Assembly (NCBI GenBank): GCA_036897095.1 | Contig: JAYMSP010001312.1 | Coordinates: 1-33,466 of the forward strand | Direction: 5' to 3' | DNA: 33,466 bases | Origin: Plantago elongata | Taxonomy: Eukaryota > Streptophyta > Magnoliopsida > Lamiales > Plantaginaceae | In this document: positions 1-9,498 of the stretch, piece by piece | How the letters are laid out: each line of letters opens with the position of its first letter | Position numbering within the stretch: position 1 is the stretch's first letter | The notes under the pieces: model-generated | Told to the model about the DNA's origin: nothing | The model's input: only the letters and a program-made list of their open reading frames with translations | The model's database searches: none | Made by a program: the position numbers and the translations under genes

Positions 1-302
1 ATTTATAATATCATTTCATAAATATTGTACTCCACCTATAATGTATTTGATATATTAATTATATAAATATAATTACTACTTGATTATATAATATTAATAT
101 ATATTGTAATTTTATTAAATATTTAATTTGTTCGCGAACCGTTCGTGAAGTACCGAACAATAATAAATATGTTCGTGTTCGGTTCTTTATCTACACAAAT
201 ATGTTCGCGAACTGTTCGGTTCGATCAAACTTGAACACGAAACAAACATTGATCGATTTTTTTCACAAACTTTTCATGAAGATTCGGTTCATTTACACCC
301 CT
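1..302. repeat. end of a hAT-like repeat, cut by the window edge
   Basis: From about 130 to 302 the sequence repeats variants of TTCGCGAAC, GTTCGTG and TTCGGTTC in both orientations, then ends in ACACCCCT. A terminus of the form AGGGGTGT next to dense GAAC/GTTC subterminal repeats is typical of plant hAT-type non-autonomous elements. The other end lies outside the window, so length, second terminus and target duplication cannot be seen. The first 130 bases are plain AT-rich DNA. The class is inferred from the end motif and subterminal repeats only. Confidence 0.45.
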
Positions 303-675
303 ATATGATTAGTTGAGGGGATTTAGTACTCAAGGTGTTTTTATGCCCTTTACTCATTATTAAAAATAAAATAAATCTTGACTAATCTATAGACTTATGC
401 CCAAAAATAACAGTATCTAAGAAGTTGTAATCTAATCCCACTTCTTGACTATACTCCACCCCGTCAACATGATAAACAAGCACAACAGTTCAAAATAGTA
501 TAAGCAAAGAATCCCAAAACTTGTTCGTTTTTGCACCTCACCTCTTTACCAACTCATGTTCTATTTCTTGAACTTTTATCATCCTCAATCTATTAATACA
601 CATGATCATCATTAAAAGTCATATAAATAAATACAACTACTAATCACTTCATAGTTAATCTAAGGTACATACAAC
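303..675. promoter_or_regulatory. upstream region of the small membrane-protein gene
   Basis: AT-rich, with no coding potential seen. CATATAAATAAA at about 620-631 is a plausible TATA box roughly 50 bases before the ATG at 676, leaving a short leader. No other regulatory element is recognisable. Confidence 0.4.
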
Positions 676-1146
676 ATGGACACGGATAAGCAACACCCTT
701 CGGATATGCCATCCCCAATCGTCCCTCTAGTTCTAGTCGTGGGACTAGGCCTCCTACTCCGCGGCAGCTCCTCCTCAATGGCTCTGAACCTTCCGTTAGT
801 CTCCGATGGAGAAAATGCCCTGTTTACGTGTCTAATCTTTATACCGGTTCTACTATTCCTAGCGATTTATTCCACTAGTCATGCAATTGTATTGCCTCTT
901 TCTGTAATTCTGGTGATGTACACAGTGACGACGACTCTTCTTGGCCCGTTGGTCCTGATACTGATAATATTTGTAGGAGGTACCTATCTGACTTCGGTCA
1001 AGTGCAATGGGGATGAACTTGGATGGGGGTTCTTGTTGGTATTCGGCTTCTTTATGTTGCACTGGGTCTTATCGCAAGAGGGTCGCCAATCCGGAGCTTT
1101 GGTGTTGGCTGTAATGGGCTTCCTCTGTTATCATTGTTTCCCATAA
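676..1146 (+). CDS. small hydrophobic multi-pass membrane protein, unknown function
   Basis: An uninterrupted 156-residue frame opens with ATG shortly after a TATA-like box. I do not recognise the family. The first dozen residues are polar. Most of the rest is hydrophobic, with likely membrane segments near residues 13-28, 48-65, 68-105 (long enough for two), 115-132 and 139-155. Codon use looks genuine: Leu, Val and Ser are spread over many codons, unlike the AT-biased shadow frames nearby. No intron is needed. A run of sixteen A residues (1259-1274) lies about 110 bases after the stop. It could be a genomic poly(A) tract left by retroposition or a simple A-run, and I see no target duplication. 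Function and subcellular site are unknown. The alternative is a chance open frame, but its length and hydrophobic pattern argue against that. Confidence 0.6.
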   Translation: MDTDKQHPSDMPSPIVPLVLVVGLGLLLRGSSSSMALNLPLVSDGENALFTCLIFIPVLLFLAIYSTSHAIVLPLSVILVMYTVTTTLLGPLVLILIIFVGGTYLTSVKCNGDELGWGFLLVFGFFMLHWVLSQEGRQSGALVLAVMGFLCYHCFP

Positions 1147-1464
1147 ATTAACCATAATTCAAACTAGGATGCTTGCAGCATTATAGGATCACAATGTAAT
1201 ATGTGAAACTCATATAAAAGTTGAGATTTGTTGTAATCACTACTTGCCCAATGTACATAAAAAAAAAAAAAAAAGATGATTGTCTATGCTTTTTCTGAGA
1301 CCTCGGAAACCTTAAAGATTGTTTACACTTTATCTGAATTTGTATAAATTTGGAAACCTACCAGGTAGGATTCGAGATCTAGACAATTTTTAACCTAGAA
1401 ATACTATATACTGGTCTATGAATGCTCTATCCGACCTACATACCTTATTCTCCAGCATGTTTAA
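1147..1464. other. 3' flank of the membrane-protein gene
   Basis: Likely 3' UTR followed by a sixteen-A run at 1259-1274, then AT-rich intergenic sequence in which I see no gene or repeat. Confidence 0.4.
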
Positions 1465-1717
1465 GGGGTTGATTGACATGCGACTTAAATGCCCCGATTT
1501 AAATGCTTGAATAGTGATCGGAATTGTAGTGGGATTGTTAAAATTGTGTTTGGTATAGAATTGTAACTGAATAGGGTATTATAGGTTTGTTATATAGGTA
1601 GAGAAAAATGTTGTTACTGTAGAGACATTTCGATCTTCGGCATTTAAATACCATAACAAACACAAAATTTCCGAGTAGCATTCAAATGGGCATTTGGATG
1701 CTACTGAAATCAGCCCT
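1465..1717. mobile_element. MITE related to the Tourist-like family of this window
   Basis: The stretch opens GGGGTTGATTGACATG and closes TGAAATCAGCCCT, whose reverse complement is AGGGCTGATTTCA, so the ends form an imperfect inverted repeat. Inside, AAATTGTGTTTGGTATAGAATTG matches a core shared with the elements at 2996, 9499 and 10312, and CATAACAAACACAAAATTT further on is roughly its inverted copy. There is no open frame of note. A clean target-site duplication is not visible (TTA on the left, CTA on the right). It is probably an older or longer relative of the PIF/Harbinger (Tourist) MITE at 2996. Confidence 0.5.
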
Positions 1718-2359
1718 AGGTCTGAAACAATAATGATTACTTCTCTTGAAATTCCGGAACACATATCTACAAAGGAATGAAACCACGATTTATGAAATTG
1801 GTCTCCCGACTAATTTCTATAAATATACCTCATTTACTCATCTCTAAATAAGTCATTTATTATGCCTTAACTATTTCCTCCAAGAGTTTTGACTTTTAAG
1901 GCTACGAAACAAGGTTAACTGTGGATTTATTATTTGTTTTTGGCCTTAATGAATAGTAGCAATATATTCCTAGTTCCTACATGTGAACCCTTTACTATGC
2001 AACTATTAGATCCGGAGCAAACATGTCCCATGTTGTGACATTAACATACCGCTATCACATGGGATTGTGTATCCGTATCACCATATCTATTCTACTTCTT
2101 CCATCTCAACTTCATCTTTATATATTTTATTTTAATCTACTTCAACTTCACATTTTATTCTTTAAATAAAAAATTTATTATCTACTTTATATTTTATTTC
2201 TCATACTTTATTCATTACTTTATTATAATTATAACCATGACTCTATTTAGCAAAATTAGTTGAAAAGGTAGCTGGTAGCTGAAAAGGTAGTTGGTAGCAG
2301 GTCATGTATCTTTTTTTTTTTCAACAAGCTAACTTATTAGTTTCTCAAACCAGCTAGAT
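1718..2359. other. AT-rich intergenic DNA with a MITE-end-like duplication
   Basis: Mostly AT-rich with no gene. At 2262-2298 a 19-base unit (GAAAAGGTAGCTGGTAGCT and a near copy) occurs twice in tandem, just after CAAAATTAGTT. This resembles the terminal region of a common dicot DNA-transposon family, but the other end is not found here. Low-complexity TTTTATT-rich DNA at 2120-2230 is otherwise featureless. Confidence 0.35.
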
Positions 2360-2573
2360 TGTTCAAAAGAGAAGACATAGTCAGTTAGTTAGTTAACTAG
2401 CGCATAACTGCTCGTTAGTTAGTTATTCTCTTTACTCTATAAATAGTCTTTTCATTGTATCTTATCAATTCATTCTCATTTCATAGATACTCAACCAGAT
2501 AATCTAAAGCATTGATTCAGTTATTCATACTTGAATCAATGTTCGTTATATTGATCATCTAGTTTCTTGATAT
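2360..2573 (+). repeat. probable 5' LTR of a Ty1/Copia element
   Basis: The region begins TGTTCAAAAG and contains TTAGTTAG repeats. It has a TATA box (CTCTATAAATAGTC, about 2434-2447) and an AT-rich leader. It is followed directly by TGGTATAAG, a degenerate form of the TGGTATCAGAG primer-binding site used with initiator tRNA-Met by plant Copia elements. Gag-like coding sequence starts some 250 bases later on the same strand. The exact start is uncertain because no second intact LTR is present for comparison. The layout is directly visible; calling it an LTR is inference from family knowledge. Confidence 0.5.
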
Positions 2574-2775
2574 GGTATAAGTTTCTCCGTTCAAAACGTC
2601 AGTTTTGCTTCGTTTATTCGATGGTATCCGTTGCTTTCCGTTCTCCTCTATTTCTCTTCGCCTTGCTCGGTCGGTGATTCGTCGGTTGCCATTGTGTCAT
2701 AACCATTTCTACGACGGTTTTACAGTTTCACTTTGATCGCAACCGCTTCCTGCAACAAGCTCGATCTCTGCTCCA

Positions 2776-4632
2776 ATGGCGACTACATAGACTACTCATC
2801 CATGGGAGGTACCTTCTCCCGTTTTTTTATCTTCATCCCTCCAATCACCCTGGTTTACAAGTTATTTTTGAGATGTTCGTTGGTGATAATTTCGTTTCTT
2901 GGAGTCACTCTGTGAAAATGGCTTTTAGTGTCAAAAATAAATTGAGATTTATCAATGGCACATTTGTGATCCCTGATTCTGAGAAAGATCCCTTAGGGGC
3001 TGATTGACATGGCATTTGAATGAGAATTTTGGTGAAATTGTGTTTGGAATATAATTGAAATGGGGGTATTTGTAGTGTATTTTAGACCAAATCACTGTTC
3101 ATCGAGCCAAATGGGGGCATTTAAATGCCTGGCCAACCAGCCCCTTAATGTATCAAGCCTATGTTCGAGCTAATGACTTAGTTCTTGGTTGGATAATGAA
3201 TTCGATTGACAAGTTGATTAAGAAATCCCTTCTTTACTGTAAATTCGCTCAAGAAGTTTGGAATGATTTAGGGATGCGTTATACAAAATCTGATGGCACC
3301 CATATTTTTCATCTCAAACGTGCCTTCAGTGCCATGAGTAAAGGTTCTCTTTTAGTTATATTGCAATCAATGTAAGTTCCTCTGGGAAGAATATCTCAGT
3401 TATCGTCCTGTTATGAAATGTAAATGTGGACCTGTTGTCGATTGCACTTGTGGTGCTAGGCTTATACTGCAGCTCCATGAGTCTGATGTTGTCATGGAGT
3501 TTCTTGAAGGTTTTGATGACATCTATGGAAACATCAGGAGTTAACTCTTACTACACACTCCTCTCCCTCCTCTTCTCAAGAATTATTCTATCATTTTATA
3601 AGAGGAAGCTTAGAGGACTATGTTTCACAACACTCCTCTCACCAATGATGTCATGGCAATGTCTGTCCAGAATAGTACTCCCCCTACCCAAGCCAATACC
3701 TACTCCCTTGTACCCAAGTTTATTGGCAACTATAGGGATAAGAAGAAAACCCTCAAATGTACTCACTGTGGTTTTAACAACCATACTGTTGATAAGTGAT
3801 TTCAGGTGATAGGATATCCCCCTAGCTGGAGAGGCCCTAGAGGCACTAAAAAGCAAAATTCATCGGCAAATGCTTCTCACCAGCTTGAAGTCCCTACTGA
3901 TGTTCATCCCATGTTTGGTCCTGTTATGTTTCACCAATTCATGGAATTTTCCAGACAGCCTTATCCTCACTAAAACTACTGGTGCAGGCACTTCTAGCAC
4001 CTCTCCTATCCAGCTACCTCACACTGCTGCCAATGCCATTAAGGCATCCATTGATGCTACTGCATGTTCAGGTTCTCATTTTTGTCTAAATGCATTTTCT
4101 ACTAGGAATAAAGATATATGGATTGTTGATTCTGGTGCAAGTGACCATATCATATGTGATTCTTCTATTTTCATCACTTCCCCTACCCCGGTTTCTTTAA
4201 TCATCAATCTGCCTAATAATCACTTTACTACTGCTACTCAAATTGGTGTTGTTCAGCTAACTAGTAAAATCACTCTATATAATGTTTTGTTTATCCCTAA
4301 TTTTACTTACAATCTGTTGTCCATCTCTCACTTGGCAAAACAATCTCATTGTAGAGGATTTTTGATGATGATGATTGTATTTTACAGGACAAACAGACTT
4401 TGAGTGTGATCACTACTGTTAAAGAACATGGAGGACTTTATCAACTAAAATTGAGAGATTTCCCTAATCATGCTCATTCCCCTTCTGCTCCTTGTATTTT
4501 AGTTGATCCCATTTAATCTGTAAAATCATTTTCAAACATTTCTAGTGTAAATCTATTTTCACTATGGCATAACAGGCTAGGCCATACATCTCAAAAATGT
4601 ATTCAACAAATTTCTGCACTGAATAAAGTCTG
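2776..4632 (+). pseudogene. decayed Ty1/Copia gag-protease polyprotein, 3' truncated
   Basis: Fragments of a Copia polyprotein appear in the expected order. The gag N-terminal motif (HPSNHPG, then DNFVSWS) is near 2834-2910. Gag continues from 3148 after a MITE, with a C-x-CG stretch near 3418-3460. A CCHC zinc knuckle lies at 3758-3799, with its last Cys codon replaced by TGA. The protease signature WIVDSGASDH has its catalytic Asp at 4128-4130. The GAG-pre-integrase motif LWHNRLGH lies at about 4562-4582. At least one frameshift (near 3373) and stops near 3541 and 3797 break the frame. Nothing of integrase, reverse transcriptase or RNase H follows: the element ends where another LTR-like sequence begins at 4633. 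It cannot encode a functional product. In intact relatives this part encodes the particle protein and protease used in retrotransposition. Confidence 0.85.
2996..3144. mobile_element. Tourist-like (PIF/Harbinger) MITE inserted in Copia gag
   Basis: This 149-base insert starts GGGGCTGATTGACATGGCA and ends with the near-exact inverse (TGCCTGGCCAACCAGCCCC). It is flanked on both sides by TTA (2993-2995 and 3145-3147), the 3-base target duplication typical of PIF/Harbinger elements. Removing the element and one TTA puts the flanking gag halves back into a single frame, which independently fixes both borders. It has no coding capacity. Related copies lie at 9499 and 10312. Confidence 0.85.
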
Positions 4633-4933
4633 TGTTGGTCCAGATAACGGCAAAAGGTAAAAGACTAGAGGGGGGTGAATAGTCTTTTAAAATAATCGTC
4701 GATAAATATTATTTCTCAGAGATCTTGGGGGTTTCAGATACTTAAATTCAGAGAGCGGAAGACTTTAAGCGATAGATAGATAAACATCAATGTGCTTAGC
4801 AGTTATAATGTGTGTGTATTGTTGGAATGTAAATGCAATAAGTAAATAACACAACAACTTATAGTGGTTAGTCCACTTCGACCTTTCTCAAACTTAAAAT
4901 TCACTAGAATATACAATTGAGTTCACCTTACAA
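4633..4933. repeat. LTR-like fragment nested in the Copia relic
   Basis: The Copia coding match stops abruptly at TGTTGGTCC (4633), a typical TG-type LTR start. Directly after it comes AGAGGGGGGTGAATAG, a phrase I recognise as frequent near the start of LTRs of some large plant Copia (SIRE/Maximus-type) elements. Later, AACAACTTATAGTGG and CCACTTCGACC also resemble LTR interior sequence of that type. No primer-binding site or internal region follows, so this is a truncated or solo LTR. The family is an inference from remembered motifs. The right border, about 4930, is a guess. Confidence 0.4.
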
Positions 4934-5346
4934 TTATAGAACTGAAAAATTATTAATATATTTATTCAATTTTATCTTAAAATTTGTATCCCATATTATA
5001 TCAGGGAAGGATGAAACAAGAGAGTTAGGAAATGAAAAGGAGAATCCGAAACAATAGTGAAATGTCTGTAGCCAAGTTGCAAAGCTGCAAGTACAGTAGA
5101 AAAGAAAGATAGAAAACGAAAAGGACTGGCACATGCAAAAAGTTTCACAGTAACTAGAAAAGACAGATACAGAAGAAGTTCAATCAAGTACACATTCTTA
5201 GCTACTTGAGTAGTTTCCTTCTCTAACCAAACTTGTCTGAATTAAACTAAAATAAATCAATTGCCAATTGTCATTTCATTTGCCTGCATAAAAACTCAAA
5301 CAACAAACCCTCATTACACTTGACTTCACTCCATCCACATACAGTA
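4934..5346. promoter_or_regulatory. upstream region of the coiled-coil gene
   Basis: AT-rich with no open frame of note. CATAAAAAC at about 5287-5295 could serve as a weak TATA box some 55 bases before the ATG at 5347. Nothing else is recognised. Confidence 0.3.
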
Positions 5347-8083
5347 ATGGCTGCTCAAGAACACCACCAACAAACCCAAACTCAACAACACAAGAATGAT
5401 GACAAGTTGCTTTCTTCGTACTTAGGCCTCAGCTTTGCAATCTTCCTAACCCATTTCCCCAAAATCTCACTTCTCCAAACCAGGAACAGAGCTCTCTCTT
5501 CCAAGCTAGCACAAGCAGAGGAGCAGCTCCACCTTCTCCACTCAAGAAGAAAAGAAGACTCCAAGGCCAATGCCAGAGTTGTTGAAATCTTTGCCAGTCA
5601 CAGGCACTCATGGCAGCAGGAACAGAAGGCCCTTTTGCAGCAGATCGATGAAGGTAATGATGAGATTGTCTACTTGAAGCGTAGGGTGGAGGATTTGGAG
5701 AGGTTTGAGGCTGATTTGAAGGCGAATATTGAGGATTTGAAGAGGGAGATTGGTGAGAGAGATGAGATGCTTAATTTTATGTCTAGAGGTGCTGCTGCTA
5801 ATTCTGATATTATCTTGGAAACTAGTAGTACTTATGCTGCTGCTGCTGCTGCTGCTGATATGGGAGGAAGATTTTGGTCTGAAAAATCCAGTCTTTGGCA
5901 CCAGGTATGGAAGCTTAAAATCCACTCTTTACACAAAATGTTGCTCTGTGCATGACTGGGTTATTTGGGAATTGCTTAAAAATCCAGTCTTTAAACAAAA
6001 TGTTATTGTGTGCATGATTGGAAGATTTGGGTATTGTTTTATTTTTGACATATTTGCTCATGCTTATTTACTGTTGATGACTTAGTTGGGGAACAAGGTT
6101 GCTTAATTAAGAAAAGAGGCAAATTGAGTAACTATCTGATTTGCAGATACATAACTTCTTCTCCTTCGTTAGTTGTTTGATTCACTAGGATTCAATATAA
6201 TGAAATTTTGGAGAGAAATCCCAATCTTGTTAACAAGGAGAAGAAGTCAAGGAATTTGTTGGTTATTCTACTTATTCATCTGTGAATAGTTAGGGCTCAT
6301 TGATTCAATTCGAGATTAGAGTTTGGGGAAAGAGTGATTATTCTGCAGTTCAGAAGGAAAAATAGCTTGAATTTGTGATCGAAAATCTAACTGCATATCG
6401 ATTAAGATAAGGAATTTGCTGATCCTGTACTTTGTTATTCTAGTTGGTGAATTCATTTGCCGGTTTGTTAGTCTTTGTTCACTTCGCATAACACCGCAAC
6501 GGATTCACTGAGGAATTGTCCTGCTTTGAACTGGGATGCATACTGCATTTGGCTTTTCTATTGTTATCTTCTTCATTGGAGCCTTGGGCCACCATCTGTG
6601 AATGCCATTATTGTCCAAAACCTATCTTTTTCCCAGTCCAGCTTATACTTCTGTACAGTTATATTCTGGATATATCCTTATATCCTATCCTCTAAAGTTA
6701 TCTTATCATGGTGGTCAACTGTGCATGTAGTTTAGTGATTGCAAGAACACTGAATTCGTGGTGCTAATTAAAACCATGTTCTTTGTTATTCAGGGAATTA
6801 TTCAGTGATTCTATTAGAAATTCATAAATGACGCTGTCACAATGGTTCACATTAATTGTTGGCACATGCTTGCTCATTTTCCACATAGAGTTGTCAACTT
6901 CTGCTCACATAGTTCTGTTTACAAAGTTTTTCTTTCCACCTCTGGAAAAGGGTGGGCAGTTACTTGCATGATCTAGAACCACCGGGATGTAACTGTTTGT
7001 TTTATGACAAATGATCCATGCACATATTGAATTGACTTTACTGAAGTGATGAAACTTCAACAACAAACAATTACTGCACGTATTGTTAAAATAAAAAATT
7101 GTATGTGCTCCATGGAATATGCAGTTAGCATTATTGTAGTTTTACGGTAGTTGGTAGATGATTCTAATTTCAGATGTTTGATTTGCAGGATATGCAGTAT
7201 GATTCCCATGAATCGATCTACCAGTCGAAGCATTTTGCAGTTAGGTAAAGTTCTAATGCTTGTTGATGAACATCCAAAAAATCTTGAATTATAATGATGG
7301 GGTTTGCCTTTCTGGAGTATAAAAATAATTTTTCATTCAGGAGAGAATCCCCTTGGAAAATGGACAGTAACTCTACTGAAGTTTCGTCTAAACTGAAAAC
7401 TCTGGAGCAAGAGTTACTGAAAATGGAAAGAGCTTTCAAGCCACATCATTCAAAGTTACCATTACAAATGCGAAAGCAAGCCCAGAGATATCAAGCATTA
7501 GCAGAAAACATTGATGATCTATGCAGAAGAATGGTAATATACCCACTAACTTTTACTGAGCTTGTTTGGATTATTTTTAGCAGTTAAAAACTTAAAATAC
7601 AACTCTGAATTTACTTTTGGCACCTAAGTGTTCCGAACATGTGACAATAGTTTCATGCTATCTCTGTATTATCAATCTCATAGTCAATGGTTTCTAAATT
7701 GTTCTGCTATGTGGTCTTTGTTTTGATAGCAAGCTAGTGATCCCTGTGAACCAAACCTTAGTTCAGAGGGTCGGACCCATAGGCAGACTCAATTTTTGCG
7801 GGAAGCACTTTGTCTGCAGGAGAATGCATCTGAAATTAATCAGAACCTATTGGCTTTACAAACCGAGACCCGAAAGGGCTATCTAAGTGAGGATGAAGTT
7901 GATGGGCAGGCTCAAATAGCCACAAGAAGATTCCTGGACTCCATCAGAAACAACTTCAGGGAAATCCAGAGAAATCAGGAGATTCGGCTTGCTAGAATTA
8001 CAGGAGATGTTGAAGGAATTCTCGCTAGAGATGGCGCTTCTCGTGTAAGAGAATACTATGTCTCTAGATATCCTTTTGTATAG
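5347..8083 (+). CDS. plant coiled-coil protein of unknown function, four exons
   Basis: Exons 5347-5904, 7189-7244, 7341-7533 and 7730-8083 join in frame through GT-AG introns to give 386 residues. The first ATG of the frame is at 5347; the open frame upstream of it has no ATG. Residues 1-20 are Gln/His-rich, followed by a mildly hydrophobic stretch (about 20-42). Then comes a long heptad-like region rich in Glu, Lys, Leu and Arg (about 45-155). A seven-alanine tract encoded by a pure GCT repeat lies near residue 167. Two more helical, charged blocks (about 205-265 and 287-375) precede the C-terminus SRYPFV. Such an architecture suggests a structural or scaffolding role in cytoplasm or nucleus, but I do not recognise the family and give no function. 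Exon 2 is only 56 bases. Intron 1 (1284 bases) begins with a local 61-base duplication. Confidence 0.85.
5914..6036 (+). repeat. two-copy degenerate tandem duplication, unit about 61 bp
   Basis: CTTAAAATCCACTC...GGGAATTG (5914-5974) is repeated as CTTAAAAATCCAGTC...GGGTATTG (5975-6036) with scattered mismatches. It lies just inside intron 1 of the coiled-coil gene. Part of the motif (AAAATCCAGTCTTT) also occurs in the last bases of exon 1 (5882-5896). It looks like local duplication rather than a transposon. Confidence 0.7.
6037..7188. other. remainder of intron 1 of the coiled-coil gene
   Basis: Non-coding intronic sequence ending in the acceptor TTTGCAG at 7188. Short open frames here show no family resemblance. 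I see no transposon ends or RNA gene. Confidence 0.5.
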
Positions 8084-8589
8084 TAATAATGTCAGAAAAC
8101 TGATGCCTTGGTAGCAACTAGCAACTAGCAACTAGCCCACAACTTGTGAATGCATCTATCTATTGTAACTCTTCAAATGATGATATTCTCCATGTAGATG
8201 GATCCTAACCCGAATTTTAATTCAGATGTATCCAAAGTCTGATCCAAATATTTCTATGCTATCTGAAATGGGGTTGCAGAATTGATTCCATTTCAAAGAA
8301 AACATTATATCCCTGAAGATTGTTGTTGAACACATTTTGTATTTCTGTCTGTAAAAATTGACCTACAAAAAAGGAGTATAAATTACATGGAACTGATGTC
8401 CAATATATCTACAAAGCAACACTTGAAGTCATTTTATTGCCGGATTCAGCAGAAAGGACGATGACATAGTAGCACACCATGGGCAAACCTAAACTTGAAG
8501 TCATTAGGGGAGGAACAATTATTTGATGAAAAGAGTGGAATTCTTGCTAGCCTAATTTCCTCAAGTTGAAGCAGCAGCTTTACTTTCAT
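8084..8589. other. 3' flank of the coiled-coil gene
   Basis: Probable 3' UTR, including a short AGCAACT triplication near 8114-8135, then intergenic DNA. No gene is visible. Confidence 0.4.
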
Positions 8590-8790
8590 GTCTCACAAGA
8601 CATGTTTCTTCTCTGTGACCAATTTTCGAGCAGCGTAAACAATACAATGCAGATTGTCGTATTTCACCTGAATCTTAATCTTCTGCCCTTTCAGCTCAAT
8701 CAAGATAGCTTTTGGTCTATCTTCAGTGATGTCCACTTATACAAGAAGTCGGGTCCTTTCCAGTTTAGTAAATTCAGCAGTAATAGAATC
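8590..8790 (-). pseudogene. degenerate DUF4283 / zinc-knuckle retroelement fragment
   Basis: Read on the minus strand, one frame gives about 60 residues of conserved spacing: a LERTRLLV block, a stop, then VDITEDRPKAILIELKGQ, then KIQVKYDNL and a CRK-like block with lost cysteines. This follows the pattern of the region before and around the CCHC knuckle in plant DUF4283 proteins and LINE ORF1 proteins (V-x-VDI, P..I.I..G, V.Y..LP..C..C...GH). The knuckle cysteines are mostly gone, and one stop interrupts the VxVDI motif. No neighbouring endonuclease or reverse transcriptase was found. It is non-functional. The assignment rests on motif spacing only. Confidence 0.45.
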
Positions 8791-9001
8791 AACTCTCAAA
8801 GGTTTACAAAGATAGCCAAATAAAAACTAAGATTTTTATGTAAACATTTCGAGATGAAACTAACATTTTCATGTACTTGTTACAAAGATAGCCAAATAGA
8901 AACTATAGGAGAATATATAACAAAATGTAAGAGAACACTTATGCGTTGAGGGAGAGCGAGTTCTGGATAGACGAATTTTACATGACGGTAATAAAACTTC
9001 C

Positions 9002-9009
9002 AAAAAAAA
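9002..9009 (-). terminator. Pol III terminator of tRNA-Ser
   Basis: On the minus strand an eight-T run follows the tRNA 3' end after five bases, as expected for RNA polymerase III termination. Confidence 0.75.
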
Positions 9010-9013
9010 CAAA

Positions 9014-9095
9014 CGTCGCCTGAGAGATTCGAACTCTCGCGGGGAAACCCCATGTACTTAGCAGGCACACGCCTTAACCACTCGGCCAAAGCGAC
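9014..9095 (-). tRNA. trnS-GCU: tRNA-Ser (anticodon GCU)
   Basis: The minus strand reads GTCGCTTTGGCCGAGTGG at the 5' end and finishes GGCGACG (discriminator G, CCA not encoded). The seven-pair acceptor stem closes with one G-T pair. The A box (TGGCCGAGTGG) and B box (GGTTCGAATCTC type, here AGTTCGAATCTCT) are intact. The anticodon loop is CTGCTAA, giving GCU, which reads AGC/AGU serine codons. The 82-base length includes the long variable arm expected of serine tRNAs. A T-run follows. It supplies cytosolic translation and looks fully functional. Confidence 0.95.
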
Positions 9096-9498
9096 CTTGA
9101 TGTTAACTGTGCTCTTGATTTTTTATTTACTATGTTCTAAAAACGGTTTTGAAGTTATCACTTTTCAATTGCTTATGCTTCAATTTTACTTTTCAAATCG
9201 TAACACAAACGTTGACTGATTTGGTTATGAGTCTTTTAGCATACAAGAAGCGAATCTGATTAATGCATGGCTTTTCAAGTGTGATACGATATTTTAAAGC
9301 TGATGTAGTGTTTTTTTCTTTCTCAACATTTTTAGTAGGGAACATGGAAATCTAGTGCATGTCTTTAGGGGAGGTGTTTATTTTTATGTGGTATAGAGGG
9401 ATGTTTATTTTTATGTGGTATAGAAAGATAAAAAAAAAAGAAAAGTGATTGCAAAAATTCTACTAACCAAAAAAATACTTGAAACACCTAAATGTTAT
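9096..9498. other. intergenic DNA, tRNA to MITE
   Basis: AT-rich. A short segment (TTTATTTTTATGTGGTATAGA) occurs twice at about 9378-9424. No gene or known element is seen. Confidence 0.4.

Noticed and set aside
676-1274. Firm call of a retrogene
   Set aside because: The A-run and lack of introns are suggestive, but no target duplication or parent gene can be seen.
2733-2915. 60-residue frame as an independent small gene
   Set aside because: It is a shifted frame over Copia gag. The true gag frame in the same place carries the family motifs.
5320-5346. Upstream start for the coiled-coil protein
   Set aside because: The codon at 5320 is TTG. The first ATG is at 5347.
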